A DNA stretch of 64,000 nt from Blasia pusilla. Lineage: Eukaryota > Marchantiophyta > Marchantiopsida > Blasiales. The notes under the pieces are model-generated. The model was given only the letters and a program-made list of their open reading frames with translations, ran no database searches and was not told where the DNA came from. Both the position numbers and the translations under genes were made by a program. Positions 14,706 through 30,315 of the stretch are shown here, in pieces. The DNA is taken from NCBI GenBank assembly GCA_050084515.1, contig CM114273.1, forward strand, positions 21,452,001 to 21,516,000, given 5' to 3'. Within the stretch, counting starts at the first letter, position 1, and every line of letters starts with the position of its first letter.

Positions 14706-17700
14706 TCCCTAATGTTGTTTGTTGCCATTGTTGGAGACAAGATGGTCAAGATGGGCCTCTAAATTAAGCGTACCTTTGATTTCCCAAGCCTCAACTGGAG
14801 ATGAGTCAATTTCCCAAAGAACATCGGTCTCAACAACATCACATATGTCTTCAGGCTCGTACCTTCTCCTATCCTACCTCTGGCGCTTCACCTTTTTACT
14901 CAGATTTGTTATCAACTCAGCATGAGTCGGGAAAAAATGCCACCCCAAAGGAATTTTTTTGCTTGTCCTAATGGTTTCACACGTCATCTAGCCCTCAATC
15001 ATTGCACCGCTGCTTGTGTTGAAATTTTTGGTCATCTGTTTGTCACAAGAAAACCAAAATAGGAGCTAGTTAGAGCTGCACGATGACTGTAGGCAATGAT
15101 GGACTTCAGACGGACACTTATATATGACAATTTTGTCCTCTTTATCTGGGTGGAGATGTTTCAACCCATAAAAAAAAGGGATAATTTTGGTCATTTCAGA
15201 CTATAGGCCGATGTCTCAAAGGCATAAATCTATATATAGAAAGTGATGAGACTTTGATAAACCAACGAAAAACATATCTCTGGTCTCCGAAGACTACGCA
15301 TCCCTTCCAACCCTTGCTCGGGCATGCGATTTCTTTAGGCGCAAAGCCATGTCACCTCGGACTGATTTTCATTACGACTTGCTTGGAAAATCTCAAACGG
15401 GAAGGCGAAACCTCACGGGAGCAAAAGAAGGCTCCAGGCGTCCTGAGTAGAAACTTCATCTAGAGGGGTGGGAAAGCGAGGCTGAATGAGATGTATATAA
15501 GATAAGTTTGAAACAATTTTTCTTCCCGATTTGATGCTGTCCTATTCTTTCTCATCTGAAATTTCCCTCTACCACCAATCGCATTCGAATCCACTTCAAT
15601 CTTGTTCTCTTTCCTTCCTTTGGACCCAAACGCACGTGATGTGGGGTTGCAGCCACCTTCATTTTCAAAATCCAATGGACGATATGCTAGGGAGGAAGAA
15701 TAGAGTTGCATAATCATGTGCATAACCATTAATATGCACAAATATGTGCAAACCACTTCTGATCCCAATGCCCGTGAATCCAACATGTCAATTGCTTCCA
15801 AATTCGGATACCGTTGAATTGGACCTTCCGCAATTGCCCACAACATCGTCCTATACATACATGATGTGATGCAGTAAAGCTTAGCAATCCCGCATGATGT
15901 CTCCGCTAGATTCAACACAGCCAAGACTACTACTCGTCGGAAGGAAGATGGTGATAATCGGCAGAGACTATGTACGCACAATCTATGTAGTTTTTGTGCA
16001 GTATCCGGAGATGATTACAAAGAAGAGACGTTGTCAATTTTGGGCCTCCGATACCCCACTGATTCCTTGCCCCCAAGTCTAAGCTAGATGCGGACAATTT
16101 CCCACTTGTGATCAAGTGAATAGATGTAGAGTCGACACACACGCCCCTCACACTCTTCGGACCCCTAAGAGGCTACTCAGCTAATTGAAATTCCTAAAAT
16201 CTCCATAAAATCATCTCCAAAGACACGCATCATCAATGAGATGTGCATTCAAAATTTGGCGGGGTTGAAGATACTTCCAGCGTCCACTTCCAACTTATGC
16301 AACCTCTTGCGGTTCTACATGTTTCTAGGTCTAATTCGTAAGGGCATTTAGATGGTCTCAAGGCTAGGGGAAGAGAATTAGCAAGCTCACTAGGTTTTTA
16401 ATAGTCATGGTCGTGGAACGTGTGGGAGTAGAGAAGGGAGGGAAGATGGTATACAGGGAGTTGGAAACAAGTGCGGTTGAAGTTGAAAGATCATGAGGAA
16501 GCAAGAATTTTTGCACACGAGTCTATACATGAGATTGGAGATAAGGAGCAAGTGAATTTCTTAGATCTGAGATAAATGAGTATCACGGAACGCCGTCATA
16601 ATATTGATTTTCAAGGTTGATCATCTGCTTGTGAAATTGTGTTCAAGAGACTCATGCTACTTTCGTGCTTCCTTCTATGCATGTTCGATTGTGAATAGTG
16701 TTTGAGAATACGGTCTCTTGAATTTTTTATCGAGGTCAAAGTTATGGTACTCTCAATATGTTGAATGATAACTCTTTTTTGGCACATATCTATAGTAAGT
16801 CAAGGAGTGTTTCTGGCGAGAGGTCTGCCCAAAGATATTTTTGCACACAACTTAGGATTCATGGATGGATTTAACTTGGGTATCATGAGAATGTCCGTCT
16901 GAAGGAATGCGTGGATTAGAATAATAAATAGATTAGAACATTTAGTGGGATTTATTCGGCTGAGTATTACTAAGTTTTCGGGCTTGAATTAAGATTACAA
17001 AAGGTAAGTTCCGATGTGCTGTCAATGTTCTTTTATTCTCTATACTCCATCGTAGTGGATCCGTTTTCTTTGTGCACTTCTTTAGGGAGGTTTTATAATT
17101 TACGAGCTCCTTACTCTTGTATGTCACCATCTATGCCAGAGGTATGAACATCACCCGTTTTGGTAAGAACCTTCGATTTTGTGGTCATGAGAGACATAGC
17201 ATCTTTCAAGATTGGCCTTTTCTTTTTCATCACATTCATGGGATAGCTCCTTAACCTAGATTGAGACATAAGAAATTCATGAGCTTATGATCCATTCTTG
17301 TGCTCATAGAAATATCATCTCTTCGGAATGTGGTCTTAAATATCCTTTTAGAAATATTGATATTAAAGGAATTACATCTAGTTAGTATCTCCACAAAAAA
17401 CAAAACCTACACTTACCTTTTTTGTCTTCTTTACTTTTTTACCTTCTCCTTTTCTTCATCTCCATCCACCTCCTCAATCTTCCCATCTATTTTAGTGTTC
17501 TCCTCACCATTCACCTCCTCATATGCTTTATCTTTCAGCTTTACATCTTTTTCGTCATTATAGACCTCTTTCTCTATAGTTTTCTCAGACCATAAAGAGA
17601 TGGGATAGCTTATGAACTCCTTTCCTATATCTTTTTTTTTAATGGAAATTTTGATACATAAAATATTGCTTAAATTTTCTCATAGAAAATGTGCACTACA

Positions 17701-18100
17701 TACTTACTAGTTAGGATAAGATATATTTTTAGTTTTATTGGTTGCCTTCTTATACATATCCTATGAATTTTTTGAAATATATTTAACAAAAAGTTATAGG
17801 ATTATCCATCTTATGATTTGTATGTTTCATCCAAACGTATGACAAAGAGACAATGACTTATAATTGTGAATATTATGGATCAACCTTTTCGAGCCAAGAG
17901 GTAAAAGAGGACATCAAGCTATTGGGATCGCGTGTAGGCTACTAGAAAAGAGACAACATCTCACCCCCATCTTAAGGCCACAAAGTTCTCCATCAATACA
18001 ATTACAAGCTTATGATTTGGTTTAACTCTCTCAATTTCCTCATTCAAGTCATCTACCTATTTTTAACTATGATGATATTCAGAAATTTTGGGGAGATGAG
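14706..18100. other. Intergenic DNA with no recognised gene
   Basis: Several short frames on both strands (the longest 15460-15981 on minus) show no domain or motif I can name. The rightmost part may include the unrecognisable 5' portion of the Plavaka-like gene that follows. Confidence 0.4.
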
Positions 18101-18654
18101 AAACTATTTGACACAACCTTCAGCTGGCATATTTTATTTGAAATTGTCGAAACAAGATGTGTATGTCTAATGGTGATGTACGAGATCTCTTAGGGATCAT
18201 GTTTCATCCTGATTTTTCTTTAAGCGATATGAAGCTCAAGAATCTCAATGATTTGAGGACTTTTGAGAAATTATTGATGAGCTTTGAGAGACGAGGTTGG
18301 CAAAAACATATACTCTGAGAGAAGATAGGCATTTTCCCTCGTGTAACCCTTCATTTCAAGGATCCATTACAGGTTTTGACATTATTTTTTTCATCCCCAA
18401 AGAACAAAGATGTATTTAAACTTTTTTCCATAAAGAGGGTATGAGAGATCTTACACAACACCTTTGACAAGGAAATGATGGACGGAGATGCACGTCAATA
18501 TCAAAGTCTCGTTTCCCCTCAGACTAACGTTTTCAAATCTTATAGTAAATGAAATTGAATTTTTATTCTTGTGCATGCATGTATGTAGAGATTTATCGAT
18601 ATAAAATGCCCATGTGGAGTCATAGCTCCTATTATTCTTCATTCCGATCAAACA

Positions 18655-21275
18655 ACGCTATAGAGGCATGCCTTTAAATGATCATTTTGGTACTCCACGA
18701 TGGTTATTCCCCATATTATTTGCCTACATATGTGACCATCCCGAAGGATGCAAGGTTGGTTTTATTTTTCATTTATGTTTGGTAAAATTTGAAATGGATA
18801 TATGGGATGGATTTTCTTGATATGATAGAATGTAATTTTTGAATTTATGCATATGACATGCACGTATGATACCAATCATTATACATATCCATGTAGGGTG
18901 TGTCTTTGTCCAAAGGAAAGTTTAAATGAGGCGAGTGACTATTTTGAATTTCAAACTGAAACAAATATGAGAAATCACTATGATCGAAAACGAGAAGCTC
19001 AACACACGACATGGCCAAAGATATTTCAAAACGATATTCTATCCATATGGTGGAGGTATTCTTCTAATCCATATTCCCTCTCATTTCTTGAATGATTCAT
19101 AGTTTAAACTTCTCAAACTAAAAATATGTCACTGAATATTTTTAATGAATTTAAAGTTGCTTGATCTTGGTTTGAATGCAGAATTCTTTGTCGGGTTTTA
19201 ATAATGGGAATGTCGAGATTGTTGATCCTTATAAGGCCAAACATATCGATGGACTCCACATGAACGACCTAGGCCATTTTCGTACTTTGGTAGATATTGC
19301 AAGGAGAATGGCTACACCAACGGATGGTAGACCGTTTGTATGCTTGATCTCAAGAGCATTGGAGACATTGGACTTTCGTGTGGCATGTATTCGGCAAAAT
19401 CATCCCTATCAAGAGTTTTGTCTCCCAATTTTTACAGGAAAGTACAAGTATTTTATTGGATTCTCAACATCCACTCCTCTGAGCACCATTGATTTGATCG
19501 GCCCCCTTGTATGAGGAGAAGCCTAGATGGATGGTTCCGACTTAGACGTCGAAGGAGTCATAGTAATATGACGTAGGTGGTTTACGGAGGAGCGTTACTA
19601 GGTTTATCTAACCCTATATTGCATTACGATGCAGGGCACCCTGATGCAATATAGGGTTAGATAATTCAGATTTTGTCATTCAAATTTTTTCTATTAATAG
19701 AAACGAAGAAAAATAGGTAAAAACCCTAGTTTTCCCGAGTAGTCAAATAGTCGGGAGCCGCAGCGGTAGCGCATTCTCGTATGTCGAGTTATCTCCCAGT
19801 TCAGGTTCCATCGAAGCTCTTCTGTGAGCGCACGGACGGACTAGGCCACTTTGTATCTCTAAGTTTTGTAAAGATTTCAGTGATTTCGTCACTTTATGTT
19901 TTCTCACATATTTTACAATTGGAGCTTCTTTTGCTGCATGGGAGCATCGCTCAATAATGCAGATCATTGTATCTTTCTTATTTGGAGTTTATCCAGATTT
20001 TGTCATTCAAAAATTCACAAAATATTTGGAGTGGTCTCATATTGCTACTCAAACTTTGTGCCACATTGAGGAATCCTTACAATATATGGATTTATTGATG
20101 GAATGGTGAGTGTAATTTATGTCACATAAATTTCCATATTTTGTCTTCTTCTAACTCATACCTCGATCCTCAATGAACTTCAAATATGTATGGTTTGGAA
20201 AATTCATGTATTATTTATATCTTTGATGTAGGTGTGTGGATTTAATGAAAACATGTTTGAGGGGATGGAAAAAGTCAAAGTTCAATCTAGTTAAGATACA
20301 TGCTATGACACATTTATCTGAGAATATTCGACAATTGGGATTACCATGGGAGTTTAGCTCTGATATATATGAACAACTTCATATCAGTTTGATGAAGACA
20401 ACTTATTGAAGTAGTAAGCATATGACTTCAACCATAAGATCAAAGTTTATCATCAAAGACTTAGTGCTTTACGAGATTATATGTATGGTCAAGATGTGTA
20501 CAAACCTCTTGAGCGCAACACTGCTTTGGACAAGGTGAAATTGAATTTAAAAGAAGCTAGCTAATTTGGTGATTTTTTTTTACTTTGTCTTTATCTTAAG
20601 TTTAGTTTATTGAAAATTGAATAATTTTTGGTATTCATACTTGAAATTTTCTTCTAGAGGCTATGGAAACAAGAGTTAATGTGCTATCAAGTTACAACTT
20701 TGACTTAAGGATGATTCATTTTGAGGATCATCGTCTCCCATTTTCTATTTTGGCCCAAAGGTTGTTGAATGCTCAACCATAGTTACAGTTGAACTTGCAA
20801 TTTGCTCTCATAGCCGTCATGGCTCATGATGAGGCATTTCCAGAGGTAAAATATAAAATTGAAAGTACTTATGAAATGTTAGATGATTACATTCCCCAAA
20901 AAAAAATTAGAATGTATATATTTTTCCATTCAAAGGACTAAGAAAAAATGTCCTTTGCTAGGTACTGAAGATCATGAATGCCTTGGCAATTCCTTTTGGT
21001 CCAAGAGATAGGTTTGGAGATTGGCCTATGTGTGTCCGAGCAAGTTATGACTTCTTTGGCTCATCTTACTTTAGCGATGTTGCAATCCAAGCAGAGGGAC
21101 AAAGAGAGAATGCATTGACTTGGTATGATCAACTGCGATTACTTTTTGTGTGTGGAACTACTTCTCACATGGGCAAAACATCCAAGTGGGAGCTTGATTT
21201 GGTAAAAACCTATGAGAAGGTATCTTCCAATACAAGTTGTCAAACTTTTCTCTTGGAAACGCGACAATATTGAAA
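18655..21275 (+). pseudogene. Plavaka/CACTA-like transposase gene, broken
   Basis: Fragments in order on the plus strand resemble the Plavaka family of CACTA-superfamily transposases. A TPRWLFPILFAYICDHP segment lies near 18690. A Cys-rich segment with CRVCLCPKESL follows near 18895. DGLHMNDLGHF lies near 19250, and a second block starts right after the solo LTR. After an apparent intron (about 20107-20230) comes KIHAMTHLSENIRQLG with HISLMKTTY, resembling the conserved Plavaka core. A C-terminal block lies at about 20660-21270, with WYDQLRLLF near 21120. Stops and a frameshift after about 20400 show it is dead, and the LTR at 19454-19908 splits one exon. Assignment is by remembered family pattern; another CACTA-like clade is possible. 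Confidence 0.5.
19454..19908 (+). mobile_element. Solo Ty1/copia LTR with perfect 5-bp target duplication
   Basis: This segment matches, in inverted orientation, the 5' LTR of the copia element at 31272-31659. Shared parts include the start TTGGATTCTCAACATCC, a CCCTAGTTTTCCCGAGTAGT block, the CGCAGCGGTAGCGCATTCTC block and the end TTTTCTCACA. It is flanked by TATTT at 19449-19453 and again at 19909-19913, a perfect duplication. Removing it restores continuity of the Plavaka-like coding segment. It is longer than the 31.5-kb LTR because of extra sequence around 19600-19690. It represents a copia insertion later reduced by LTR-LTR recombination. Confidence 0.88.
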
Positions 21276-21629
21276 GGCAGAATGCGACAAGAAACACGAG
21301 AAAAAATCTATCACTCCCTAATTCTTACATGGTAGTTGAGACAAGTAACATCCTTGGGCAGCTCATATGATCCCAAATTTTCTAAAGAATGATCAATTTT
21401 TATTAAACAGGTTCAAAATTAGGATTAATGGATAATATATATTATTAAAAGAGGACAGGTCTCAAGACCCATCCTCAAGTGATAACACGTGTTTGTTTTG
21501 GTATTGACACGGGTAATACCTACTTGCCCGCTCTCATAAGAGTGCCTACCCTTCCCCCACACATGATTTTTCACTCGTGCAGGGCAAGCACATTATGCTA
21601 GTCAATATAATGGAAAAAAACATATTCTA

Positions 21630-22455
21630 GTGATGGAAATGCCATAATTGGTCGATATTAAATAGGATTTTTGGTAATGGATCAATGTTGGAAATAGATT
21701 GAAAATCCATTATTTTAGTGTTGGAAATACCATGTTTGGTCAATTAATGGTTTGGTGTTGGGATGCTTGATAATGGATCAGTGTTGAAAAAAAGTTGGAA
21801 AGACACTACTTGAATGTTGGAAATGCAATGGTTGGTCGATGAGTCATATAATGTTGGGATCTTTGATAATTGATTGGTGATGTGAAAAAATTGGAAAGAC
21901 GCAACTTGAGTGTTAGAAACATCATGGATAAGTGTTGGAAAGATACTCGTCTAATGTTAGAAATGCCATTATTAGTCAATCAATGATAAAGAGTCGGGAT
22001 ATTTGATAATGGATCAGTGTTGAAAAAAAAGTTGGAAAGACACTATTTGAAGGATGGAAATGCCAAGATTCTTCAATCAATGATATTATTTTGGGATATT
22101 TGATAATGCATCGGTGTTGGGAAAAATTTGGAAAGACGCAACTTGAGTGTTGGAAATGTCATTATTGGTCGATCGATGATATAATATTATTATATTTGGT
22201 ACTAGATCAATTTTGGGAAATATTATAAAAATATTGTTACAGGGTTAGAAATAGCATTATTGATTAATCCATGATATAATATTGGTATATTTGATGATGG
22301 ATAAGTGTTGTAAACAAGTTGGAAAGATATTGTTACATTGTTGGAAATTTCATTATTAATAGATCAATGATTCATTGTAAGATTATCATGTGATGGAACA
22401 ATTTTGAAAAAAAATTAGAAACACACTCGTCCAGTGTTGGAAACATATTGGAAAT
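21630..22455. repeat. Degenerate tandem repeat with ~96-bp period, about nine units
   Basis: A block like GTTGGAAATGCCATTATTGG recurs near 21634, 21719, 21815, 21954, 22054, 22149, 22244, 22340 and 22435. Most spacings are 95-100 bp; one of about 139 bp reflects an inserted partial unit. Each unit continues with GATAATGGATCAGTGTTGG-like and GTTGGAAAGACAC-like segments. Divergence between units is high, so this is an old array. No coding is apparent. Confidence 0.8.
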
Positions 22456-23016
22456 AAATCGTTCAATAGTTGGAAAATTATGATATTTTTTGCTACAACA
22501 ACATGATTGCACTATTGAAACGTGCCTCTATTATTTCAATAGTTATTGGACTACTATTGATTAAGTATTGGAATTTAGTATGGATCAATGTTAGTTCTAC
22601 AATGGCTCAACATTAAACCCTTCAAGGATTGGAAATGTATTGAAAAGCATCATGACAAATGGAGGCAAAATTTGAGATATTGGTCAAGTAATCGGCTAGG
22701 AATAAAGTAAAACACACCGCTTATAGTTCATGATTAATCATTGCAACAAAAGCATCTACGATGTTAATTTATAAGAATAAAGGATGGTGTATTTACTTCC
22801 AACCAAAAGAACTTCCATTGTAAAAAATTAGATAGATAAGCCTAAGAAACAAGTGCATAGTACTATTATAACACTATTAGAAGCACAAAAAATTGTTTGA
22901 GTAAATAGCATATCCAAAAGTTAGATCTTAAAGTAGAATATTATGAATCCTTTAGAAATATATTTCAAAACAAAAATATAAATTTACAAAATCTTGTGGA
23001 AAATATCATATATTAC

Positions 23017-23019
<3 letters not shown>
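22456..23019. other. AT-rich spacer with no recognised gene
   Basis: No open frame with a recognisable motif. It separates the 96-bp array from the microsatellite at the LINE boundary. Confidence 0.5.

Positions 23020-23108
<89 letters not shown>
23020..23108. repeat. (GA)n microsatellite at the 3' end of the LINE, followed by a short (GT)n
   Basis: About 44 GA dinucleotides, then a (GT)n run of about 12 bases to 23120. Read on the minus strand, the LINE ends in (CA)n and then (CT)n. It pairs with the second GA tract at 25155-25283. Confidence 0.97.
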
Positions 23109-25283
<2,175 letters not shown>

Positions 25284-26984
25284 GAGGGAAGGCTACAACA
25301 AAGTGACTAAAAATACAAAAAACTTTGAAATATTAAAGATGCCATTACTCTTGGTATTTATAGCGGAAGATATGAACAAACTTCCTCCACCTCGAATCAA
25401 CCTTCAAGCTAGTTATTAAACTTCATATACAAGTCAATGGATCATCAAACTTGCTCTTCAAGAAAATTGCTTGTTATGAAACTTTCTAGATGTCATACTA
25501 AGATATTCCCTAAAATATATAAGAATTGTGATAATGTTTTATGATTTTATAGAATGTTATGGATGTTTGAAAAAATCTCACAAGTACTACAAAATATGTC
25601 TGACTATAATATCATTAGGTCGTAATGTTTGTCTAGTTTTAAGAATGATTTAGAATCCTAGACTAAAGTTAATACAAATTGTTTTTTATTTGAATCAAAT
25701 TAAACGAGTAGTGTAAGAATCAAAGGAGAATTTAACGTAAAAGTAAAGGACATTTTATTCGAATACTTATAATTGTGATACAAAGTTTATATGGTGAATA
25801 ATATAATGAATGATTACTTGGCATATGTTTTCATAGATACACATAGTTTGCAAGTTTATTCCACTATGTATGTAATCAAGTGGAATCATTATATGTATGA
25901 CACTCTATAATGTGCCATCCAACATGAAAGGGAAGGCGGACTTGTACATACATATCATGTGTAAGGTAGCAAGCCACTAATGACCTCCTTAAATGAGGAG
26001 TGCAAAGGATCTTTCCAACCTCCAAATAATCTTGCCTACCTTCCTAAAGTCGTAGCACAAAATTTATCTGAAGAAACATTTAGTTGGAGAGATACATGCA
26101 CATGATTCGTACTTATGGGAATATAAAATTTATAACCATCTAATATGATATCGACTAAAATTTTAAATAGATGCATTTGAATGCATATTAAATGTATGTA
26201 GGACTAAAAGGCGACATTTTACAAGTAGTTTTACAAATTCTTGGCTTTTGTGTGCTCTTTTATGTGGGTTTAAGTACCAAGTGTGAACTATGTATGGGTA
26301 TAACTCATCTATTAATATCTCGACCCATAAAAGGATCATGTGCATGCTTGTCTCCTAGGTCAAAGTTCATTTCAATATCAACATCCAATAGCTCACCTCT
26401 ATCCCCAAAATTCCATCATCTCTTTAAAACAAGATTTGTGTAATCATTATATATTTTATTAAACACTAGTTTTATCTCCATGAAAATTTCTACTACCTAT
26501 AGCCCATCTTATCTCAATCTCTGAAAATTGAGGCATGCAAGAAAATGTATTGGAGGGTATGGATAACCCTCGATTAAGACAAAAGAGATAACCTTAACTC
26601 AATTGTTGCTTATGAGCTAACATAGAACCATTGAGTTGAGCTAGTAAATATTTATACGATGCATGGGGTAATTTGAACTACAACGTGACTAAATAACGTA
26701 ACTAACAACTTGGAATGATTTCTTCGTCAAGAGATCGAGAAATCCTATTGGTTAAGAGATATAGTGTCGAGAGAAAAAGTGTTGAAAAATAAAAGGGGAA
26801 ACCTCCAATAATAACATATATTATAGTCTTTAATATATATTTTATCGCACTTTAGTGCCCCACACTCTAAAGATGTCAGTGGAATGAAAATCCTTTCCAA
26901 TGCCTCTACCCTTGAATTGATAGAACATTCCCCTGTAAGTAGAAAGTAAAAACTAATTAGATTTAAGGAAATTTTGATTTATAA
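25284..26984. other. AT-rich intergenic DNA with no recognised gene
   Basis: Only short frames without motifs. No repeat or transposon coding is visible up to the copia insertion at 26990. Confidence 0.5.
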
Positions 26985-26989
26985 CATGG

Positions 26990-27298
26990 TGTGAGAAAAT
27001 TGAAAGTGACAAAATCACTGAAATCTTTACATAACTTAGAGATACAAAGTGACCTAGTCCGTCCGTATGCTCACAGAAGAGCTTCGATGGAACCTCGACA
27101 TACGAGAATGCGCTACCGCTGCAGCTCGCGACTATATCACTACTCGGGAATACTAGGGTTTTTACCTTTTTTATTTATTTCTATTAATAGAATAAATTTT
27201 CCGACCCCGAACCCCTACGTCATCTTGGCATACCAGGGGCTGCGCATCCGGACCCCCGCGACGCATCAGGGTGCCCCGCACTCTGATAGGGTTAGACA
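26990..27298 (-). repeat. Copia 3' LTR, truncated at its 5' side
   Basis: Read on minus, it begins TGTCTAACCCTATC and ends CTCACA. It lacks about the first 150 bases present in the 5' LTR (from TGTTGGATTC) and runs almost directly into the RNase H frame, so one deletion removed the pol end, the polypurine tract and the LTR start. It contains a stretch near 27200-27290 that is absent from the 5' LTR. Confidence 0.85.
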
Positions 27299-27302
27299 TT
27301 AG

Positions 27303-30300
27303 ACTGACTTCAAAACCTCTCTCTCAATCAATTTACGAACAAAATGATACTGGATCTCTATGTGCTTCGTATGAGCATAAAACACACGATTATGTGCTAT
27401 AGCAATGCAACTCTAATTGTCAGACTACATTACAGTAGCACTTTCTGGTGCTTCTCCTATGTTCTCCAATATCCATCTCAACCATACTGCTTCACAAGAA
27501 GCATAACAAGCCGCCTTGTACTCTGCCTCGGTAAAAGAAAGAGCCACTATAGGTTGCTTCTTGCTGACCCATGACACCACACGTGATCCTACCAAGAAGA
27601 AATTACCCAAGACTTATCTTCGAGAATCTGAATCTGTTGCCCAATCCGAGTCACAAAAACCTATCATTTCCCTCCCTGCTCTATAGGTGATGCCGTACTC
27701 CATAGTGCCTTTGATGTACTTCAACATGCGCATCCCTGCCTTTCAATGGTTCTCACGAGGCTTAGTTGAGAACCTACTCAACACTCCCACAATGAAGCTA
27801 ATGTCTGGTCTAGTGTTACACAGAAATATCAAACTTCCTACAAGCTTTCTGTACAAGTTTTCATCTACCAATGGTGAAACATCCTCCATCGAGAGTTTAA
27901 ACTCTACCTCCATTGACTAGACCATTGCCTTACACTCGGTCATCCCGAATGCCTTCAAGATTTCTCTAGCATACTTTTGTTGAGAGAGAAAAATAGAATC
28001 TGACTGCTGCCAAATCTCTAGTCCTGTAAAGTAGTGCAAAAGACCTAAATCTGACATTTCAAACTCATATTTCAACACTCCCTTCATTTCCTCTATTTTC
28101 TTACTATGGTCTCCTATGATGATAAGATCATCCACATACATGACTATCAACATATATATCCCATCTTCGCAAAACACATACAAATTTGCTTCTGACAGAC
28201 TCTTGATGAGACCCTTCTCTCGGAAGAATGTATCTATTTGTTGATACCATACCCTTGGGGCTTGCTTCAACCCATACAATGCTCGATGAAGTAAACACAC
28301 TTTCTCTTCTGATCCGGGTGTCTCAAAACCTGGTGGTTGAGATACATACATCTCCTCCTTGAGTCTCTCGTTCAGAAAGGCAGACTTTACATCGTATTGG
28401 TATACATGCCAACGTCTTGTTCCTGCAACCGCTAGAACAATTCGAATGGTTGTCATCCTTGCAACAAGAGCAAAAGTCTCATAGTAGTCAAAATCTTTTA
28501 TTTGTGAGCATCCTTGTGCAACCAACCTTGCTTTGAATTTATCCAATGTACTGTCCGATCTGTACTTGGTCTTCTATACCCACTTGGTGCGTATTATCTT
28601 CCTGTCCTATGGCTTCTCAACCAAAGTCCAAGTTTCATTTCTCTGAATAGCGCCCATCTCCATCTGCATGGCCTCTCACCATTGAGGATGAGCAAGGGCC
28701 TCATCCAAGCATGATGGCTCTTCCACCTTCAAGACTTCTGTCATCAAGGCCATGTTGACGAGATGTGGGGAAGCTCTATTATGCTCCTCTAGTCTCTTAG
28801 ATCTCCTTGGATGTAGCAACTTCATAAGTTTCTGGTGGATCCTTACCATCCAAGAGATGCTTTATCCACTTAGGGTATGACGACCGTAGTGGAAGAGCTG
28901 ACTACTCTTTGTAATCATCACCAAATTCTTCTTCTTGATGATCTGGTGTAAACATTGGTGGTGTGCTCTAGTGGGTTATCTCTTCGTTTCATGATAATGT
29001 GGACGGACCACTGATATCCGCCACTTGACGGGGTTGTTCCTGGAACACCACATCATGACTCACAAGCATCTTCTTTGCCTCAAGACACCATAGGCGATAA
29101 GCTTGAGACTCATCACTGTATCCCATAAAGATGTACTTCCTACTCTTGGACTCCACCTTGGTCCTGGATGCTTCAGGAATATATACAAAGCACTCACTAC
29201 CAAAAGTCCTTAAATGTTGGACTGATGGTACCTTACCTGAGTATGATTGATGAGGAGTCATGCTTTGCACTGACTTGGTAGCACTTCTATTTAAATGTAA
29301 ACGGCAGTATTAACAGCTCGAGCCCAAAATCCTTCTGTCAAACCTTTTGCTTTCATCATACATATTGCCATCTCCACCGCTGTACTGTTTCAACGCTCAA
29401 CAACTCCATTTGTTGTGGTGTATGTGTCGTGGTTAATTGTCGCTTGATTCCATGCTCCCCCAAATATTTGTTGAATTCTTTTGATAAGAATTCTCCTCCT
29501 CGATTGGTGCGAAGCTTCTGTACCTTCTTTCCTATCTCATTCTCAACCAGCTTGTGCCATACTTTAAATTTTCCAAAAACACTTGCCTTATCACAAAGGA
29601 AATACATCCACATCTTCCTACTATAATCGTCGACAACTCAAAAGAAGTTGGAAGAACCTCCTCATGCCATTTTACCATAGAGGTCAGCATAAATCAGCTC
29701 TAGAGGAGCCTTTGCTCTATTGCTGGACTCTTGTGGAAATGGTTGTCGGTATTGATTGCCCATCATACAAGCTTCACATATATCCGACACTCAAAAAATT
29801 GTTGGTAAATCAACAACCATGTCAGATTTCTACACCTGACTTAGTAAGGGAAAGCTTAGGTGACCAAATCTTTCATGCCACAACTTATTGCTACTAAGAT
29901 CTGTACCTACACTTGTCGTGAAAGCATGCAACTCGTAGATATTTCCATGTCGTATACCTTCACCCACTACTTTCCCATTATAATCCTCAATGATTGCTCG
30001 AGTTTTCTTGAAACGAACTTCTAGGTCACGATCATATAATACTCCTACTGAAATCAAATTTCGCTTCAACTCTGGTACGTATAGTACATCAGTTAACTTA
30101 TTTTCATCTCCTTTTTTAGAGACTAAAGAAATTGTGATTTTCCTTTCTATAGGGAACTTTGCATTATTTCCAACAGTCATAACGATGGGCTCCTATTGAG
30201 GCTGTAAGGAGTTATACCAATCCTTATGGTTGGTCATATGCCTAGATGCTCCACTATCGAGCACCCATGCATCTTCACTCTTTGACTTAGTGGAATATTT

Positions 30301-30315
30301 TGCCTGTGTGCATAA
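27303..30315 (-). pseudogene. Copia pol: protease, integrase, reverse transcriptase, RNase H, decayed
   Basis: Domains follow in copia order. The aspartic protease site WVLDSGASRHM lies near 30265. The GAG-pre-integrase segment has LWHERFGHLS near 29870. The integrase core has LRTNRGGEFLSKEFNKYL near 29500, and its C-terminal part includes GYSDESQAYRLW near 29120. Reverse transcriptase (28546-27917) has YQYDVKSAFLNERLKEEMYV, YGLKQAPRVWY and the catalytic YVDD. RNase H has SWVSKKQPIVALSFTEAEYK near 27560 and KHIEIQYHFVR near 27340. Several stops and frameshifts separate the blocks, and the final RNase H residues are lost at the deletion that shortened the 3' LTR. Integrase before RT places it in Ty1/copia rather than gypsy. 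Confidence 0.92.

Noticed and set aside
15460-15981. 173-residue minus-strand open frame
   Set aside because: No recognisable domain, overlaps part of a degenerate ~105-bp repeat unit, and has opposing frames; not supported as a gene.
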